The position numbers and the translations under genes were made by a program. Below, in pieces: positions 1 to 10,308 of a DNA stretch of 64,000 nt. The DNA is taken from NCBI RefSeq assembly GCF_029525555.1, contig NZ_JAPDHZ010000008.1:372001-436000 (forward strand), read 5' to 3'. Within the stretch, counting starts at the first letter, position 1; each line of letters opens with the position of its first letter. The DNA is from Cohnella ginsengisoli. GTDB lineage: Bacteria; Bacillota; Bacilli; Paenibacillales; Paenibacillaceae. Below the pieces are notes generated by a model. That model was not told the DNA's origin and did no database searches. It saw only the letters and a program-made list of their open reading frames with translations.

Positions 1-667
1 CGATCGGAAACGTATCGAAGTTGCCGAGCAGCTCGTCGAACCTCGCCGTTACGCGAATGTAGCCGATGAGCGACTGTGTGCCGTTCGCGGCGAACAGCTT
101 GCGAAAATAGGAGATGTTCCCGAGCTCGCGGTCGGTGTCGATTTGCAGCCACAGCTTGTCCCTGCTCGACGGGGAGACGGACTTGAGCCAATCCGTCTGC
201 GCGACGCCCTGCGCGGACAGCACGTAATAATCGCTCCGGACGATCGGCTGCGACATGTCGTCGCCCCCGATCTCCAGCATCGTCTCGTTGACCGCGTACA
301 GGACGAGCCTCAGCTTGTTGCCGTACAGCTGGAGCGGCGCCTTCATGTACGGCACGATATCGTCTTTCATCTTCAGCATGTTTTCCCGGAGATCGCCCCT
401 GAACTGCAGCGCGTTCTGGAACGTCGTATTGAGAAAAAGCGAATTCGTCATGCGCGTAATCTCGTCCATCTGGTATTCGATATTGTTGCTCGTCTGCCGC
501 ATCGCGGTCCGGATGTTCGTCTCCGCCATCTCGGTCCGGGACTCCACGAGCATGGTGTACGAGATGTAGCCCACCAGAATATCCGTCAGCAGAACCAGCA
601 CCAGATAGGGCAGCATCGTTTTATAGGTAAACGGGATGTATTTGCGGTTCAGCCGGAAAATCCCCAT
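1..667 (-). CDS. YesM-like sensor histidine kinase, N-terminal part (runs off the left edge)
   Basis: On the minus strand an open frame starts with ATG at 667, behind a GGAAAGGGAG ribosome site, and runs off the window without a stop. The first residues read MGIFRLNRKYIPFTYK, followed by a hydrophobic segment (about residues 17-37), then a long extracytoplasmic stretch with TNSLFLNTTFQNAL-like helices. This is the layout of the sensor half of YesM/LytS-type kinases that partner with AraC-type YesN regulators in Paenibacillaceae. The HAMP and kinase domains lie outside the window. Family assignment rests on architecture only, and the ligand is unknown. Confidence 0.75.
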   Translation of the reverse strand, partial: MGIFRLNRKYIPFTYKTMLPYLVLVLLTDILVGYISYTMLVESRTEMAETNIRTAMRQTSNNIEYQMDEITRMTNSLFLNTTFQNALQFRGDLRENMLKMKDDIVPYMKAPLQLYGNKLRLVLYAVNETMLEIGGDDMSQPIVRSDYYVLSAQGVAQTDWLKSVSPSSRDKLWLQIDTDRELGNISYFRKLFAANGTQSLIGYIRVTARFDELLGNFDTFPI

Positions 668-827
668 GCGCGCGCTCCCTTTCCGTTTCGAATCACCCCC
701 GGAGAAGCGGGTTGACCCATTTTACAATGAAATGTGAGCGGTTACTAGATGTTCGGCATCGTCTCTTGGACCGTCTGCGGATCGCCGGCGTCTCGCGTAC
801 CGGCCATGCGTATCGCGAAAAAACCGG

Positions 828-858
828 TCTATCGCGCAAAAGTGCAGGATAGCGAGCC
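828..858 (+). repeat. Dispersed intergenic repeat, copy 1
   Basis: A motif beginning TCTATCGCGCAAAA and containing TGCAGGATAGCGAGCC. It matches 26 of 31 bases of the copy at 22832-22862. A looser copy lies at 886-920, with a shared TTGCAGGATA core. Confidence 0.55.
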
Positions 859-885
859 GGCACCACGCGGGGAAGCGTCATTTGC

Positions 886-920
886 GCTGTATCGTGTACA
901 TTTGCAGGATACGCGTAGCC
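886..920 (+). repeat. Dispersed intergenic repeat, diverged copy 2
   Basis: It reads GCTGTATCGTGTACA then TTTGCAGGATACGCGTAGCC and shares the TATCG...TGCAGGATA...AGCC skeleton of the copies at 828 and 22832. It lies in an intergenic region, 27 bases after copy 1. Confidence 0.4.
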
Positions 921-1035
921 GGGGCGATTTTCGGCGCAACTGGTTCTCTGCGTTCGCGCCTATACAGCGCGTCAACGTTATGTTCCAGTATGCGCCGTCC
1001 ATCGGCATTGGGTCCGGACGGGACGGGCGGCATGG

Positions 1036-1059
1036 AAAAAGAGGGGCCGGCGGCCCCTC
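1036..1059 (-). terminator. Rho-independent terminator of the SLH-protein gene
   Basis: On the minus strand GAGGGGCC-GCC-GGCCCCTC forms an 8-bp GC stem with a 3-base loop, followed by five T. It sits 55 bases past the stop of the SLH-protein gene. Confidence 0.8.
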
Positions 1060-1113
1060 CCGATATCATTCTATGAAGTTGAGATTCATGGCCGCGTTCG
1101 AACGGTCCGCCCC

Positions 1114-4100
1114 TCAGGCATCGAGGAAGCCGACCGCGCGCAGCATACGCAGGAGCATCGCCGCGGTCTCCGCGCGCGTAATCTGCTGCTGCGGGCGAAG
1201 GCGTCCAGACGGATCGCCCTGGATCAAGCCGCTATGGACGGCGGCCGTCATCGCTTCCCGGGCCCAGGCCGAGACCTGTCCTGCATCGGCGAAGCCGGCG
1301 AGCGCCGCTGGCGAGCCTGACGCGGGGGGGAATGACCCGCCGTCGTCATCGCTCGCATGAGCACGGCCGCGGCTTCCTGTCGGCTGATGGGCGCATCCGG
1401 ACGGAATCGTCCGCTTGCTTCGCCCTGCACGATGCCCGCTTGCGCCGCGGCCGCCACAGCCTCTGCATACCAGCTGCCGCTGGCGACATCGCCGAAGGCC
1501 GGACTCGTCGCGGCTGCATCCTGCAAGCCGAGGGCGCGTACGACCATGGCCGTCATTTCCGCGCGGGTGACCGGAGCGCCGGGCGCGAAGCTGCCCTCGT
1601 CGACCCCGTTAATGACGAGCAAGGAAGCAAGCGTGTGAACGTCTTCTTCCGCCCACGAGCCTTGAACGTCGGCAAACCGCTTGTCGTAGGTCAGCAAGGC
1701 ATAGAGGCCGCCCGTTTGCGTCTTCCACTGCACGTCCGCATCCCCAAGCATGGTCGGCACCGGCGCAAACGTCTGCTGCGAAGCTGCGTAAACCGCGCTG
1801 AACAGCCGACCTTGAATCCCGGTTGCCGGCCGCGGGACCGTGACCGTGACGTAATGTCCGTAAGCGGACAACGGCCGCTCGGTCCCTCCGGCGAGCAGCG
1901 TCAGCTCCAGCTGGAGCGGCTGTCCGTGCATGACTGCGCCGAGCCGCTCCGCCGCGCGCGCGACCTCGCTCCGCTCGGCATCGCCCGCAAGGGACAGCCG
2001 CACGCGGAGCTCGTCGAACGATCGGTCGGACAGCTCGCGTAGCATCGCCATGGGCAGCTCGTAATCCGCCAAGCCCGTACGGACCTGCAGCGCGCCGTTC
2101 GGATTGACCTGCCGGAGCAGGTCGACGGTGTCCGAAGGCAGCGTCAGCGTCAAGGAGCCGGCAGCATTCGCGAACAGCGCCCGGCCGTCCAGCTGGATCG
2201 CGCCGGCTGCGAGCTCCTCCTGCGTCCACTTCGTATCGCGACTGGCCTTGTCGGCCGTCCATCGAATGATGTATTTGCGCAACGGATCATCTACTTGTGC
2301 CTGATCCGGGTCAGACGGCGCGGCGATCGCGCTGACAGTGACGGCCTTCACCGCTTCGTTGCCCGCCGCATCGCGGGCGTAGACGGTATAGGCGCCGTTG
2401 GCGTCGACCGTAAATGCGCGCGCCGCCAGAATGTCCGTGCCCACTTCTCCTCCCTCGAAGTCCGCGAGCGTTCGATTCCCCCGGGAGCCAGCGCAGCTTG
2501 GCAAGCGCATTGCCCGCCGAGGCCTCGCCATAGACGCTGCCCGTCACCGTAACGACCGCCGTAGCGCCCGGAGCCGTAGCCGCGCTCAGTTCAAGCGCAG
2601 GCGGGATCGACACGACGCGTACAGCGTTCGTATCAGGCACGGCATAGCTCAACAAAGCCGTCCCGACGCCGGATGCCGGCTCGATATCCGCGCCGTCCGG
2701 CAAGTCGACAAGCGAAGAGACCGCGATGCCGTCTGTATCCGCCAGTCCCGCCTGTACCTCGTAGGCAAACGAGAGCCGGGTGACGGGCGTGCCGCGGGCG
2801 CCCGTATACGCCGCATATACGACCTCGGCCACCGAGCCGCCGTCGAGCGCGACGGCGATGCGCGGCGCACCCGTCACGACGACTGCGTCCCGGTAGGTCA
2901 GCGTAAACCCAAGCTTATCGCCCGCGCCGTACAAGCCGGCGTCCGGCGTCGTCAGGACGATGCCGACGACGGCCGCCCGGAAGGTCGCAATCGCCGCCTC
3001 CAACGTCGTCTGCGCGGCATCCAGCTGCGCCTGCGTCCGATTCGCGGCGTCGTCGGCAACCGCCTGCGCGGCCCCGATCGCTTCGCTCAGCGTGCTCCGC
3101 GCACCAGCCGGAGCCTGCCCGACATCCGTGCCCGCCGGATGATCGTCCAGCGCCTGCTGCGCATCCGCGATCGCCGCCTCCAGCGCGGCTGGATCGCCCG
3201 CCGTCAAAATATTGGAGATACTGATCGTTTTCAATGCCTCATTGCCCGCCGTGTCTTTGGCGTAGACCGTATAGGTGCCGTTACTTGCGACATCCAGGCT
3301 TTGCGCAACGGTAATATCCGTGCCTGCGCTCGCAAAGTCCGACGCGACGCGGTTCCCGGCAAGCCACTTCAGCACGCTCAACCCGTTGCCGGCGCCGTCG
3401 ATCTGCACGCTGACGGACACGGTCACCGGATCGAACGTATCGCCCGTCGTGGAGGGCGTCAGCGCGATCGCCGGCGCAGCCGGCATGACGACCGTATGCA
3501 TTAGAACATCCGATGCGCCCGACGCATAATTGCCGTCGCCCTCATAATAAGCGACGATGGAATGCGGCCCGACCGACAGGTTCGACAGATCGAGCTCCGC
3601 GGTCCCGCCCGTCAACGCCACCGTCCCCAGCACAGTCGCGCCTTCCCTGAACGCGACCGACCCGGTCGGCATATCCAGATCGCCGGTGGCCGCGGCAGTC
3701 AGCGTGATTTCCTCCAGGTAGGTGGAAGAGGACTTCGAGGCGGACAAGTCGACTTTCGGCTGGAACGCCAGCTTTGCAGGGATCTTCTGTCCGCCGCCCC
3801 AGGCCCATATTCGTCCGGCGTCGTCAAGCGCGAACGAACGCTCGTAGCTGGCGGTTACCGATTTTATGGAGACCGGCGTTCCGCCGTCCGCGAAGGCAAT
3901 TTTAAGAGGGAGCCCCCCGCTTGTCGTCGTGCCGTCCCCCAACTGCCCGTAGTCGTTTTTGCCCCACGCCCATACGTTGCCGCTCGTATCCAGCGCCAGC
4001 GCATAATGATTGCCGCCCGACACTTGCTTGAACTTGACCGGACTGCCGCCGTCCATGATCGTCTGCTTCACCGGCGACCAACTCGTGTCCGAATCCGGCG

Positions 4101-4926
4101 CGCCATCGCCCAGCTGACCGTAATTGTTGGTCCCCCAGGTCCATATATCTCCGTCGCTCTCGAGCGCCACCGCGAGATGTCCCCCGTCTCCGTACCCGCT
4201 TCCGGCGGCGACGGACTTGAACTGAGGCGCCGTGCCCCCATCGTCCAATACGAACTTGTGAACGTTGATGCCCGATTCTTGAATCTGCCACAGCTGTCCG
4301 TTCGAATCGATGCCGACGAGATGCTGCTCCTGTCCGGATATCGTCTTCCATACGACAGGAGTAGCGCCATCCGTTATCGGGAATAAAGTCGGCACTTGAT
4401 CGGCACTCCCGCCATTGATGTACAATCCCCATGCCCATAAGCGGCCGCTGTTATCCAGCGCATAACTTGTAGTCCGGTTGGCTGCAACCTGCTTGAAGGC
4501 AACTGGGCTGCCTGCGTCCATGACGGTCAGCTTCTTCCAGGACGAAGACGAAGGAGACGTACCGTTTCCGAGATTGCCGTAATCGTCTTGCCCGGCGGTC
4601 CAGATCCGCCCTGCGGTATCCAATGCGATCGCGTGGGTGAATCCGGGCTCCACCTGCTTAAAAGCAACCAGCGCGCCTCCGCTGTCCCTGACTTCGATTC
4701 GAGCGGGCAATCGCTCGGCGGTGGACGTGGTGCCGTCCCCAAACTGACCGGATAGATTGTATCCCCAAGCCCAAATCGCTCCGTCTTGATCTAAAGCGAA
4801 CGAGGTCCATTGTTGGCTTGAGATGGAAGTAAACGCAACGCCGGCTGCACTTGCCTTAGACGGCGGCACGAGCAGCGGCCCGAAGATCAGCGACAGCGCG
4901 ATGAACACGAGAAAGCTCTTTTTCAA
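1114..4926 (-). CDS. Secreted RCC1-repeat / Ig-like / SLH surface protein, with two frameshifts
   Basis: A cell-surface protein of about 1270 residues. The start is TTG 4926 (AAGGATG site six bases upstream), giving a signal peptide (LKKSFLVFIALSL...SKASA). Five or six RCC1-type blades follow (AWGYNLSGQFGDGT, TWGTNNYGQLGDG, AWGKNDYGQLGDGTTT; about residues 30-380), then an Ig-like domain, an Ala-rich FIVAR-like helical stretch, two similar Ig-like modules ending YTVYAKDTAGNEA and YTVYARDAAGNEA, and C-terminal SLH repeats (FADVQGSWAEEDVHTLA, FGDVASGSWYAEA) that bind cell-wall polymer. The frame breaks twice: at C5 2478-2482 (removing one base restores WLPGNRTLADF) and at G7 1324-1330 (adding one base, or removing two, restores the third SLH repeat ending RAVGFLDA). 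The true stop is at 1114. The ligand of the RCC1 propeller is unknown. Confidence 0.85.
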
Positions 4927-5091
4927 ACTTAAACATCCTTTCTTTGCGGCAATTCTAGTGGAAACCATTTCTATTATTCTATCACACCGTAATGAAAGAG
5001 AGTGCCCATCGTCCGCCTATTTCTCGCATCCTAACCATAGCCTTCGACGGAGGTCGTTGACTTGTACCGGCGGCTGGTATGACGCGTAACA

Positions 5092-5128
5092 AAAGTCGGC
5101 CCCCTTCGTCTCGTTGAAGGAGGCCGTT
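5092..5128 (-). terminator. Terminator-like hairpin after the copper-amine-oxidase-N-like gene
   Basis: On the minus strand CGGCC-TCCTTC-loop-GAAGGGGGCCG is followed by ACTTTTGTT. It lies just past the TAA at 5132 that closes the C-terminal extension frame of the neighbouring gene. Confidence 0.6.
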
Positions 5129-5131
5129 GCT

Positions 5132-5355
5132 TTATGGCGCCGGCGTGTAAGTGACGGTATAGATTATATCCGTCGACTTGCCGTACTTGTTCGTTGCGGT
5201 AATCTTGAACCTGTTCTCTCCCGGCTGCAAAGAAACCGTGTAGTCCGCGTTATTGAAGGTTGTCTCCAGCGCGTGAAGCAACGTATCCTTCGTCGCGGGC
5301 GGCTCGAACGCGATCGTTTTCGTGACGGTCGTTTCTTTGCCCAGATTGAGACTTG
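5132..5355 (-). pseudogene. Possible frameshifted C-terminal extension of the 5359-6564 gene
   Basis: Directly after the stop of the 5359-6564 gene, another minus frame stays open for about 74 codons and reads like a beta-rich extracellular domain (LGKETTVTKTIAFEPP, LQPGENRFKITATNKYGKS, ending YTVTYTPAP). One extra base in the G4 run just before the upstream stop would join the two frames. It has no start codon or ribosome site of its own. It is either the missing C-terminus of the neighbour or a relic. Confidence 0.45.
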
Positions 5356-5358
5356 ACC

Positions 5359-6564
5359 TTATCCCCGGTCCCAGTTATAAGTCATCGTCTGCTTCTCCTG
5401 CCCCATAAGCGCTTGATGCGTGAAGGTAAAGGTATTCCCTTCTCTCTTGACCAGTGTCAGCCGGTCCGTCGGATAGTCGCCGTCGGCTTTCCCCCAACTC
5501 TCCAGCAGCTTCTGTTCATCGTCCGACAGGAGCTGCTTGTAAAGCGGCACGGCTTTATTATTCTTCAAATCGACCAGCAGCAGCATGCCCGCTTGGTAAG
5601 GACGGACGAGGGCTATCCCTTCGTCTACAGCGGCATATTCCAGCGTAAAATTGCCCTCGCCGCCGAGAAAAGCCGCCATATCATAAGCGGATGCCTGGTT
5701 GCCTTTCCGATCCAGGAACACGGCCTTTGTGCCGTTCAGCAGAGCATAGTAGCCGTCCGAGGACTTATCTATGCTTTTGGTCGGGTGAAAGCCGTAATAG
5801 CGTTCGGCCGTCTGGCTCGCCAGCTTGCCGTTCCGAATGACGAGCGCATAAAGATCGGTGCCCAGGCTCGGCTCTCCATGGCCGTGCGCGATCTTCAACA
5901 GCACGCCGCCTTCTTCCAGCTTGATAACGCCCATTCCATAGTATTGGTACGCCTGCACATTCGACCAGCCGATGGAGTGAGGCAGCTCGCCGCCCTTGGA
6001 CGTGTATACGATACCGTTGTCCCTGCGTACCCAATACCAGCCTGCAGGATCGCCTGCAACCATGCTCAGTGGCGTGTACTCGATACCGATCTCCTTGCCT
6101 GGATAGGCGACGATCTTCCCTCCGGCCCAAGCCGACAGCGACTTGAGCGGATAGAACCATTCTCCGTTTTTCTTCATGGGGGCGGCCGCCATCGGAAGCT
6201 TGCCTCCGTTCGTGTAGGCATACTTCGAGGCCGGTCCCCATGACAATTTATGATTCGGACCCGTGACGTTCAGTAAGCCGTTTTTGTCTACAGTCCATAC
6301 ATAATCGCTGAATATGACCGACAGTTCTTTCAGCGACATATACGCCACGCCGTTGCGAACAAATAACTGATCCTCTTGTTTCCGTAGATCATAGACTCTC
6401 CCGACGGGATATAGCGCGATATCGGATTTCGGAGGCTGGGCATTCGATACCGCGCCAATCGCAGATTGGGCGCCCGCTACGCCTTGTCCCGGCAGGGCAG
6501 CCAGGGATGAGCCAATCATAAGCGCGAGCATACCGGGAACCATCCGCTTGAGTCCCTTTTTCAT
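5359..6564 (-). CDS. Secreted copper-amine-oxidase-N-like (stalk) domain protein
   Basis: A secreted protein of about 400 residues. ATG 6564 is chosen because GGAGG lies eight bases upstream; it gives MKKGLKRMVPGMLAL with a hydrophobic signal core and an A-x-A type cleavage region. The N-terminal part (DIALYPVGRVYDLRKQED, LFVRNGVAYMSLKELS) resembles the copper-amine-oxidase N domain, a structural module common in Paenibacillaceae exoproteins that carries no oxidase activity. The rest shows repeated short beta motifs without a recognisable catalytic site (FYPLKSLSAWAGG, SIGWSNVQAYQYYG). A further frame of about 74 codons follows immediately (5132-5355) and may be its lost C-terminus. Function unknown. 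Confidence 0.7.
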   Translation of the reverse strand: MKKGLKRMVPGMLALMIGSSLAALPGQGVAGAQSAIGAVSNAQPPKSDIALYPVGRVYDLRKQEDQLFVRNGVAYMSLKELSVIFSDYVWTVDKNGLLNVTGPNHKLSWGPASKYAYTNGGKLPMAAAPMKKNGEWFYPLKSLSAWAGGKIVAYPGKEIGIEYTPLSMVAGDPAGWYWVRRDNGIVYTSKGGELPHSIGWSNVQAYQYYGMGVIKLEEGGVLLKIAHGHGEPSLGTDLYALVIRNGKLASQTAERYYGFHPTKSIDKSSDGYYALLNGTKAVFLDRKGNQASAYDMAAFLGGEGNFTLEYAAVDEGIALVRPYQAGMLLLVDLKNNKAVPLYKQLLSDDEQKLLESWGKADGDYPTDRLTLVKREGNTFTFTHQALMGQEKQTMTYNWDRG

Positions 6565-6762
6565 GGATAAGACCTCCACCATTCTTAATAAATGTTAATT
6601 TCTACTAAAATAGACGCTCGAAACCCGCTTAAGTTGCATTTCTCACTCCTCCGGACTTCCTATAAAGTCTTTGCGCATCGTTTACAAAATTCTCCTTCCC
6701 CGCTAGTCTAAGAGCATAAAGACATCGACATCCATCGCGCCAAGCGCAAGGAGTTATCCCGC

Positions 6763-8554
6763 ATGGAAACCGTCCGCATGCTGCTGTACAAGCTATCCTT
6801 CCGGAGCCGCATGACGATCTCTTTCATCCTGGTCATCGCAGCGGCCATTCTGGTCACGAGCGTCATGTCTTACGTGATCGCGACCCGGGAGCTCGAGGGC
6901 AACGCCACGAGTCAAAGTCAGGAGACGCTCAGCAAGACGGCCCAGCTGCTGGACGAGCAGCTCAAAGGCCTGCTCGTATCGAGCCTCACGCTCATGATCA
7001 GCGCGCCGTTCACCGAGATGGTCAATCACGCGAACCGCGGCCAGAGCGATGCCTACTACGCGGACCTCAGCGCGCTCCAGACCCCCCTTCACGCAGCTGA
7101 AAATGACGAATCCGGCCGTACAATCGATTTTAATCAGCACGCCGATCGGCGAGTTTTTTCCCACCAGCTACTATCGCAATCCGTCCTTTTCCTTCGCGGG
7201 CTCGCCCATGCGGCAGGCGATCGACGCCAGACCCGGCATCTCGATGTGGGTCGCGGGGCACGAGGACGCGATTTTTACCGGCAAAGACCGGGTCGTCTCC
7301 CTCGTGTTGAGAGCGTTCTCCCAAACCAACAGCGACATCTATCTGGTCATCAACGTCAGCGAATCGGCGATCAAGCGCGTCGTCACGAGCAACCTCGGGA
7401 GCGACAGCAAGCATTATTTTCTCGTCACCGACGAGGGACGCTACGGCTTCGATCCCGGCACGGCGCCGCTGATTCCCGAAGCCGGCCTGAACGAATGGGC
7501 GCTCGCGTCGAAGGACAAGCCATCGGCGATCTACAAGCAAGACGGCAGCGAGTACCTGGTCAACCGCGCCGCGCTCAAGGTGGCGGAAAATTGGACGCTG
7601 TACAGCGTCCAGTCCAAGGACAAGCTGTTCAGGCAGGTCGAGCGGATCAAGTGGCTGACGATCGTCATCATCGGGAGCGGCATCGCCGTCGCGATCCTGA
7701 TCTCCCACGTGCTGACCGCGCTCCTGCTCCGTCCGCTCCGCGCGCTGCAGCGTACGATCAAGCAGGTCGGGCTCAGCAATCTCGACGTGCGGTACAGCTC
7801 GGGCTATCGGGACGAAGTCTCGCAGGTCGGCTACAAATTCAATGCCATGCTCGACCAGATCGGCATCCTCATCTCGGAGCTCGGCGAGCGGGAGAAGGAG
7901 AAGCGGATCGCGGAGGCCAAAGCCCTGCAAGCCCAAATCGACCCCCACTTTCTGTACAACACGCTCAACACGATCGTCTGGGTGTCGGAGTCGGGGGCGG
8001 CGGACGAGACGCGCCGGCTCATCATCTCGCTGTCCCGGCTGTTCAAGCTGGGGCTTAACCAAGGGTTGGAGCTGACGACGCTCGGCCTGGAGCTGGAGCA
8101 TGTCGAGCACTACCTGCGGCTCCAGCAGGTGAGCTACGAGGGCTTGTTCGACTATGAGATCCGACGCAGCTTCGACGCTTCGCTGCTAGACATGCCGATG
8201 GTAAAAATCATGCTGCAGCCGCTCGTCGAGAACAGCATCCTGCACGGCTTCAGGGATTTTACGGAAGGCGGCCGGATCGTCATCGACGTCGCGGATGAAG
8301 GCGATTCGATCCGGATCGCGGTGACGGACAACGGCGCCGGCATGAACGCCGAGGAAGCGACGAGAGCGACCATGCAGGAGCCGCAGGAAGGCGAAGCGAT
8401 CGAAGCCGGCAGAAAAGGGTACGCGATGCGCAACGTGTACCGCCGCATTTTGCTGCACTACGGCGAACGGGCCGAATTCCTGCTGGAGAGCGAGCCGTTC
8501 GTTCAAACGAGGATCACCATTCTACTGCCGCTATCGGGAGGGAACGAGAGATGA
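6763..8554 (+). CDS. YesM-type sensor histidine kinase of the glycan locus, frameshifted
   Basis: A membrane sensor kinase of about 597 residues. ATG 6763 follows AAGGAG. Two membrane segments (ISFILVIAAAILVTS near residue 25 and LTIVIIGSGIAVAIL near residue 300) flank an extracytoplasmic sensor. HAMP follows, then a His_kinase domain with the phosphoacceptor in QIDPHFLYNTLNT, and an HATPase domain with DNGAGM. The frame breaks at C6 7082-7087; removing one base joins ADLSALQT to PFTQLKMTNPAV. It overlaps the next gene (YesN regulator) by ATGA at 8551, so the two are translationally coupled. By analogy with YesMN it should sense an extracellular sugar cue and control the transporter downstream. 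Confidence 0.9.
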
Positions 8555-10164
8555 AGCCGAAGCTCTGCGTCATCGACGACAGCCGAATCGTATGCAACGG
8601 GATCATGAACCATATCCGCTGGGAGGAACACGGGATCGAGCCGGCGGGCGCCGCCATGGACGGCGAGGCGGGGCTTGCGCTGGTGCGGCGCGAGAGGCCC
8701 GATATCCTGATCACCGATATCCGGATGCCCCGCAAGAACGGCATCGAGCTGTTCCGGGACGTACTGGACCTCGGCTGGCCCTGCAAGGTCATATTGATCA
8801 GCGGCTACACCGACTTCGAGTACGCGCAGGAGGCGGTGCGGCTCGGCGCCTTCGACTTCGTCAGCAAGCCGTTTCTGGCGGAGGAGATCGTGGCGGTCGT
8901 GAACAAGGCCAAGGCTCGGATCGAGGCCGAACGCGAGGAAACCGCGCGCGTGCGCGGCCTGGAGAGCCGCGTGCGCGAGAGCCTGCCGCTGCTCCGGCAG
9001 GAATTCGTGCAGCTGCTGCTCCGTGTCGCCTCGACGCCCGAGCAGACGGCCAAGCGCTGGGACTTCCTGCAGCTGCCGCCGGCGATGGCGGACTTCGTCG
9101 TCCTGGCCGTCGAGATCGACGGCGCGGAGCCGTCCGTCGCATCGGGCGGCATCCTGGACATCGAGCTCGCCCGCTTCTCGCTGTCCAACATCCTGGAGGA
9201 GACGGTCGCCCAAGCGACCCGGGGCGTCGTCGTCCGCGACGGGCTGAGCCGGTTCGCGCTTGTCTTGAACGCAGGTCAGGATGCCGATGCCACGAGCCAG
9301 CTGGCCGAGCTGTGCAGAGAGCACGTCGAACGCTACTCGCGCCATACCGTCTCGATCGGCGTCGGCTCCCCGGCGCCGACGGTGAGAGAGCTGCCCGAAT
9401 CGTACCGCCATGCGCTTGCCGCGCTGTCCTACAGCTTCTTCTCCGGCGGCAACAGCGTGTTCCGCTACGCGGACCTGGCCGACCGCCCGGCGGAGACCGA
9501 GCCCTACTCTCCGGACAGCGAAAAGGAGCTGCTGCTGTACGCCCGCGCCGGCAACAAGACCCGCGCCCTGGAGGCGTTAAGCGCGATCTACGCCGGATTC
9601 GACGACAAGCGGACGCAGGTCGCGCCGGACGGAACGGCGTCCGCCTTCCTCAAGCTGGCGGAGGCGCTGTACGGCGTCCTCGCGGCGGCCGCCGGCAAGG
9701 ACGCGGACGCGCGCGGCCGGGCGGCGGGCGAGCTCCGGGCGCTGCGCGCCGAGGCGCCGCGGACGCTGGCCGCCTGGAAGGAGACAATAGACCGCGTATG
9801 CGCGGACGTCTGCGACCGGATCGCCGCGGAGCGGACGCACGAGTCGGAAGCCGATATCCAGCGTTCGGTCGCCTATATCAGAGCGCATCTGCAGGAGTCG
9901 CTCACCGTGCAGTCGCTCGCGCGGCTGGCCTGCCTTAGCACGAGCTATTTCGCCAACCTGTTCAAAAAGCAGACCGGCGTCACCGTCGCGCAGTTTATCA
10001 TCGCGGAACGGATGAACCGGGCCAAGGAGCTGCTCGCCGAAGGCAAGCAGGTGCAGGAGATCGCCGCCATGCTGGGCTACGAGGACCGCGTGTACTTCAG
10101 CGACGCGTTCAAGAAGCATACCGGCCTCACGCCTTCCGAGTACAGACAGCGCATCTCCGGTTAA
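8551..10164 (+). CDS. YesN-type response regulator (REC + AraC HTH)
   Basis: A 537-residue cytoplasmic transcription regulator. The N-terminal receiver domain has VIDDSRIV and the phosphoacceptor Asp in DILITDIRMP, with the Lys in FVSKPF. A long middle region follows, and a C-terminal AraC double helix-turn-helix (SLTVQSLARLACLSTSYFANLFKKQTG...; YEDRVYFSDAFKKHTGLTPSEYR). The ATG overlaps the kinase stop. It should activate the lipoprotein/permease/lyase genes just downstream. A long GC-rich antisense frame here is a shadow. Confidence 0.93.
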   Translation: MKPKLCVIDDSRIVCNGIMNHIRWEEHGIEPAGAAMDGEAGLALVRRERPDILITDIRMPRKNGIELFRDVLDLGWPCKVILISGYTDFEYAQEAVRLGAFDFVSKPFLAEEIVAVVNKAKARIEAEREETARVRGLESRVRESLPLLRQEFVQLLLRVASTPEQTAKRWDFLQLPPAMADFVVLAVEIDGAEPSVASGGILDIELARFSLSNILEETVAQATRGVVVRDGLSRFALVLNAGQDADATSQLAELCREHVERYSRHTVSIGVGSPAPTVRELPESYRHALAALSYSFFSGGNSVFRYADLADRPAETEPYSPDSEKELLLYARAGNKTRALEALSAIYAGFDDKRTQVAPDGTASAFLKLAEALYGVLAAAAGKDADARGRAAGELRALRAEAPRTLAAWKETIDRVCADVCDRIAAERTHESEADIQRSVAYIRAHLQESLTVQSLARLACLSTSYFANLFKKQTGVTVAQFIIAERMNRAKELLAEGKQVQEIAAMLGYEDRVYFSDAFKKHTGLTPSEYRQRISG

Positions 10165-10308
10165 TCGTCGTTTTCCCCCCTCTCGATTCGCGTTTACCCC
10201 TCCTCCCCGATTCCCCGCGCGCTGTTATTGTTTGTATCAGAGGGGCGGCGAGTGACCCGCGGATGCTCGCGCCCCTACCAACGGATGATCCAAGAAGGGG
10301 AGAACAGT

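Larger units (their letters stand above)
668..1113. other. Intergenic stretch with dispersed repeat copies and a terminator
   Basis: No convincing gene is seen in these 446 bases between the SLH-protein stop and the kinase start. Short ORFs here lack ribosome sites and protein-like composition. The stretch holds two copies of a dispersed ~31-base motif (828-858 and 886-920) and the terminator of the SLH-protein gene (1036-1059). Confidence 0.6.

Noticed and set aside
2398..3504. 368-codon plus-strand frame inside the SLH-protein gene
   Set aside because: Arg-rich shadow of the repetitive surface protein; no start site and no recognisable domain.
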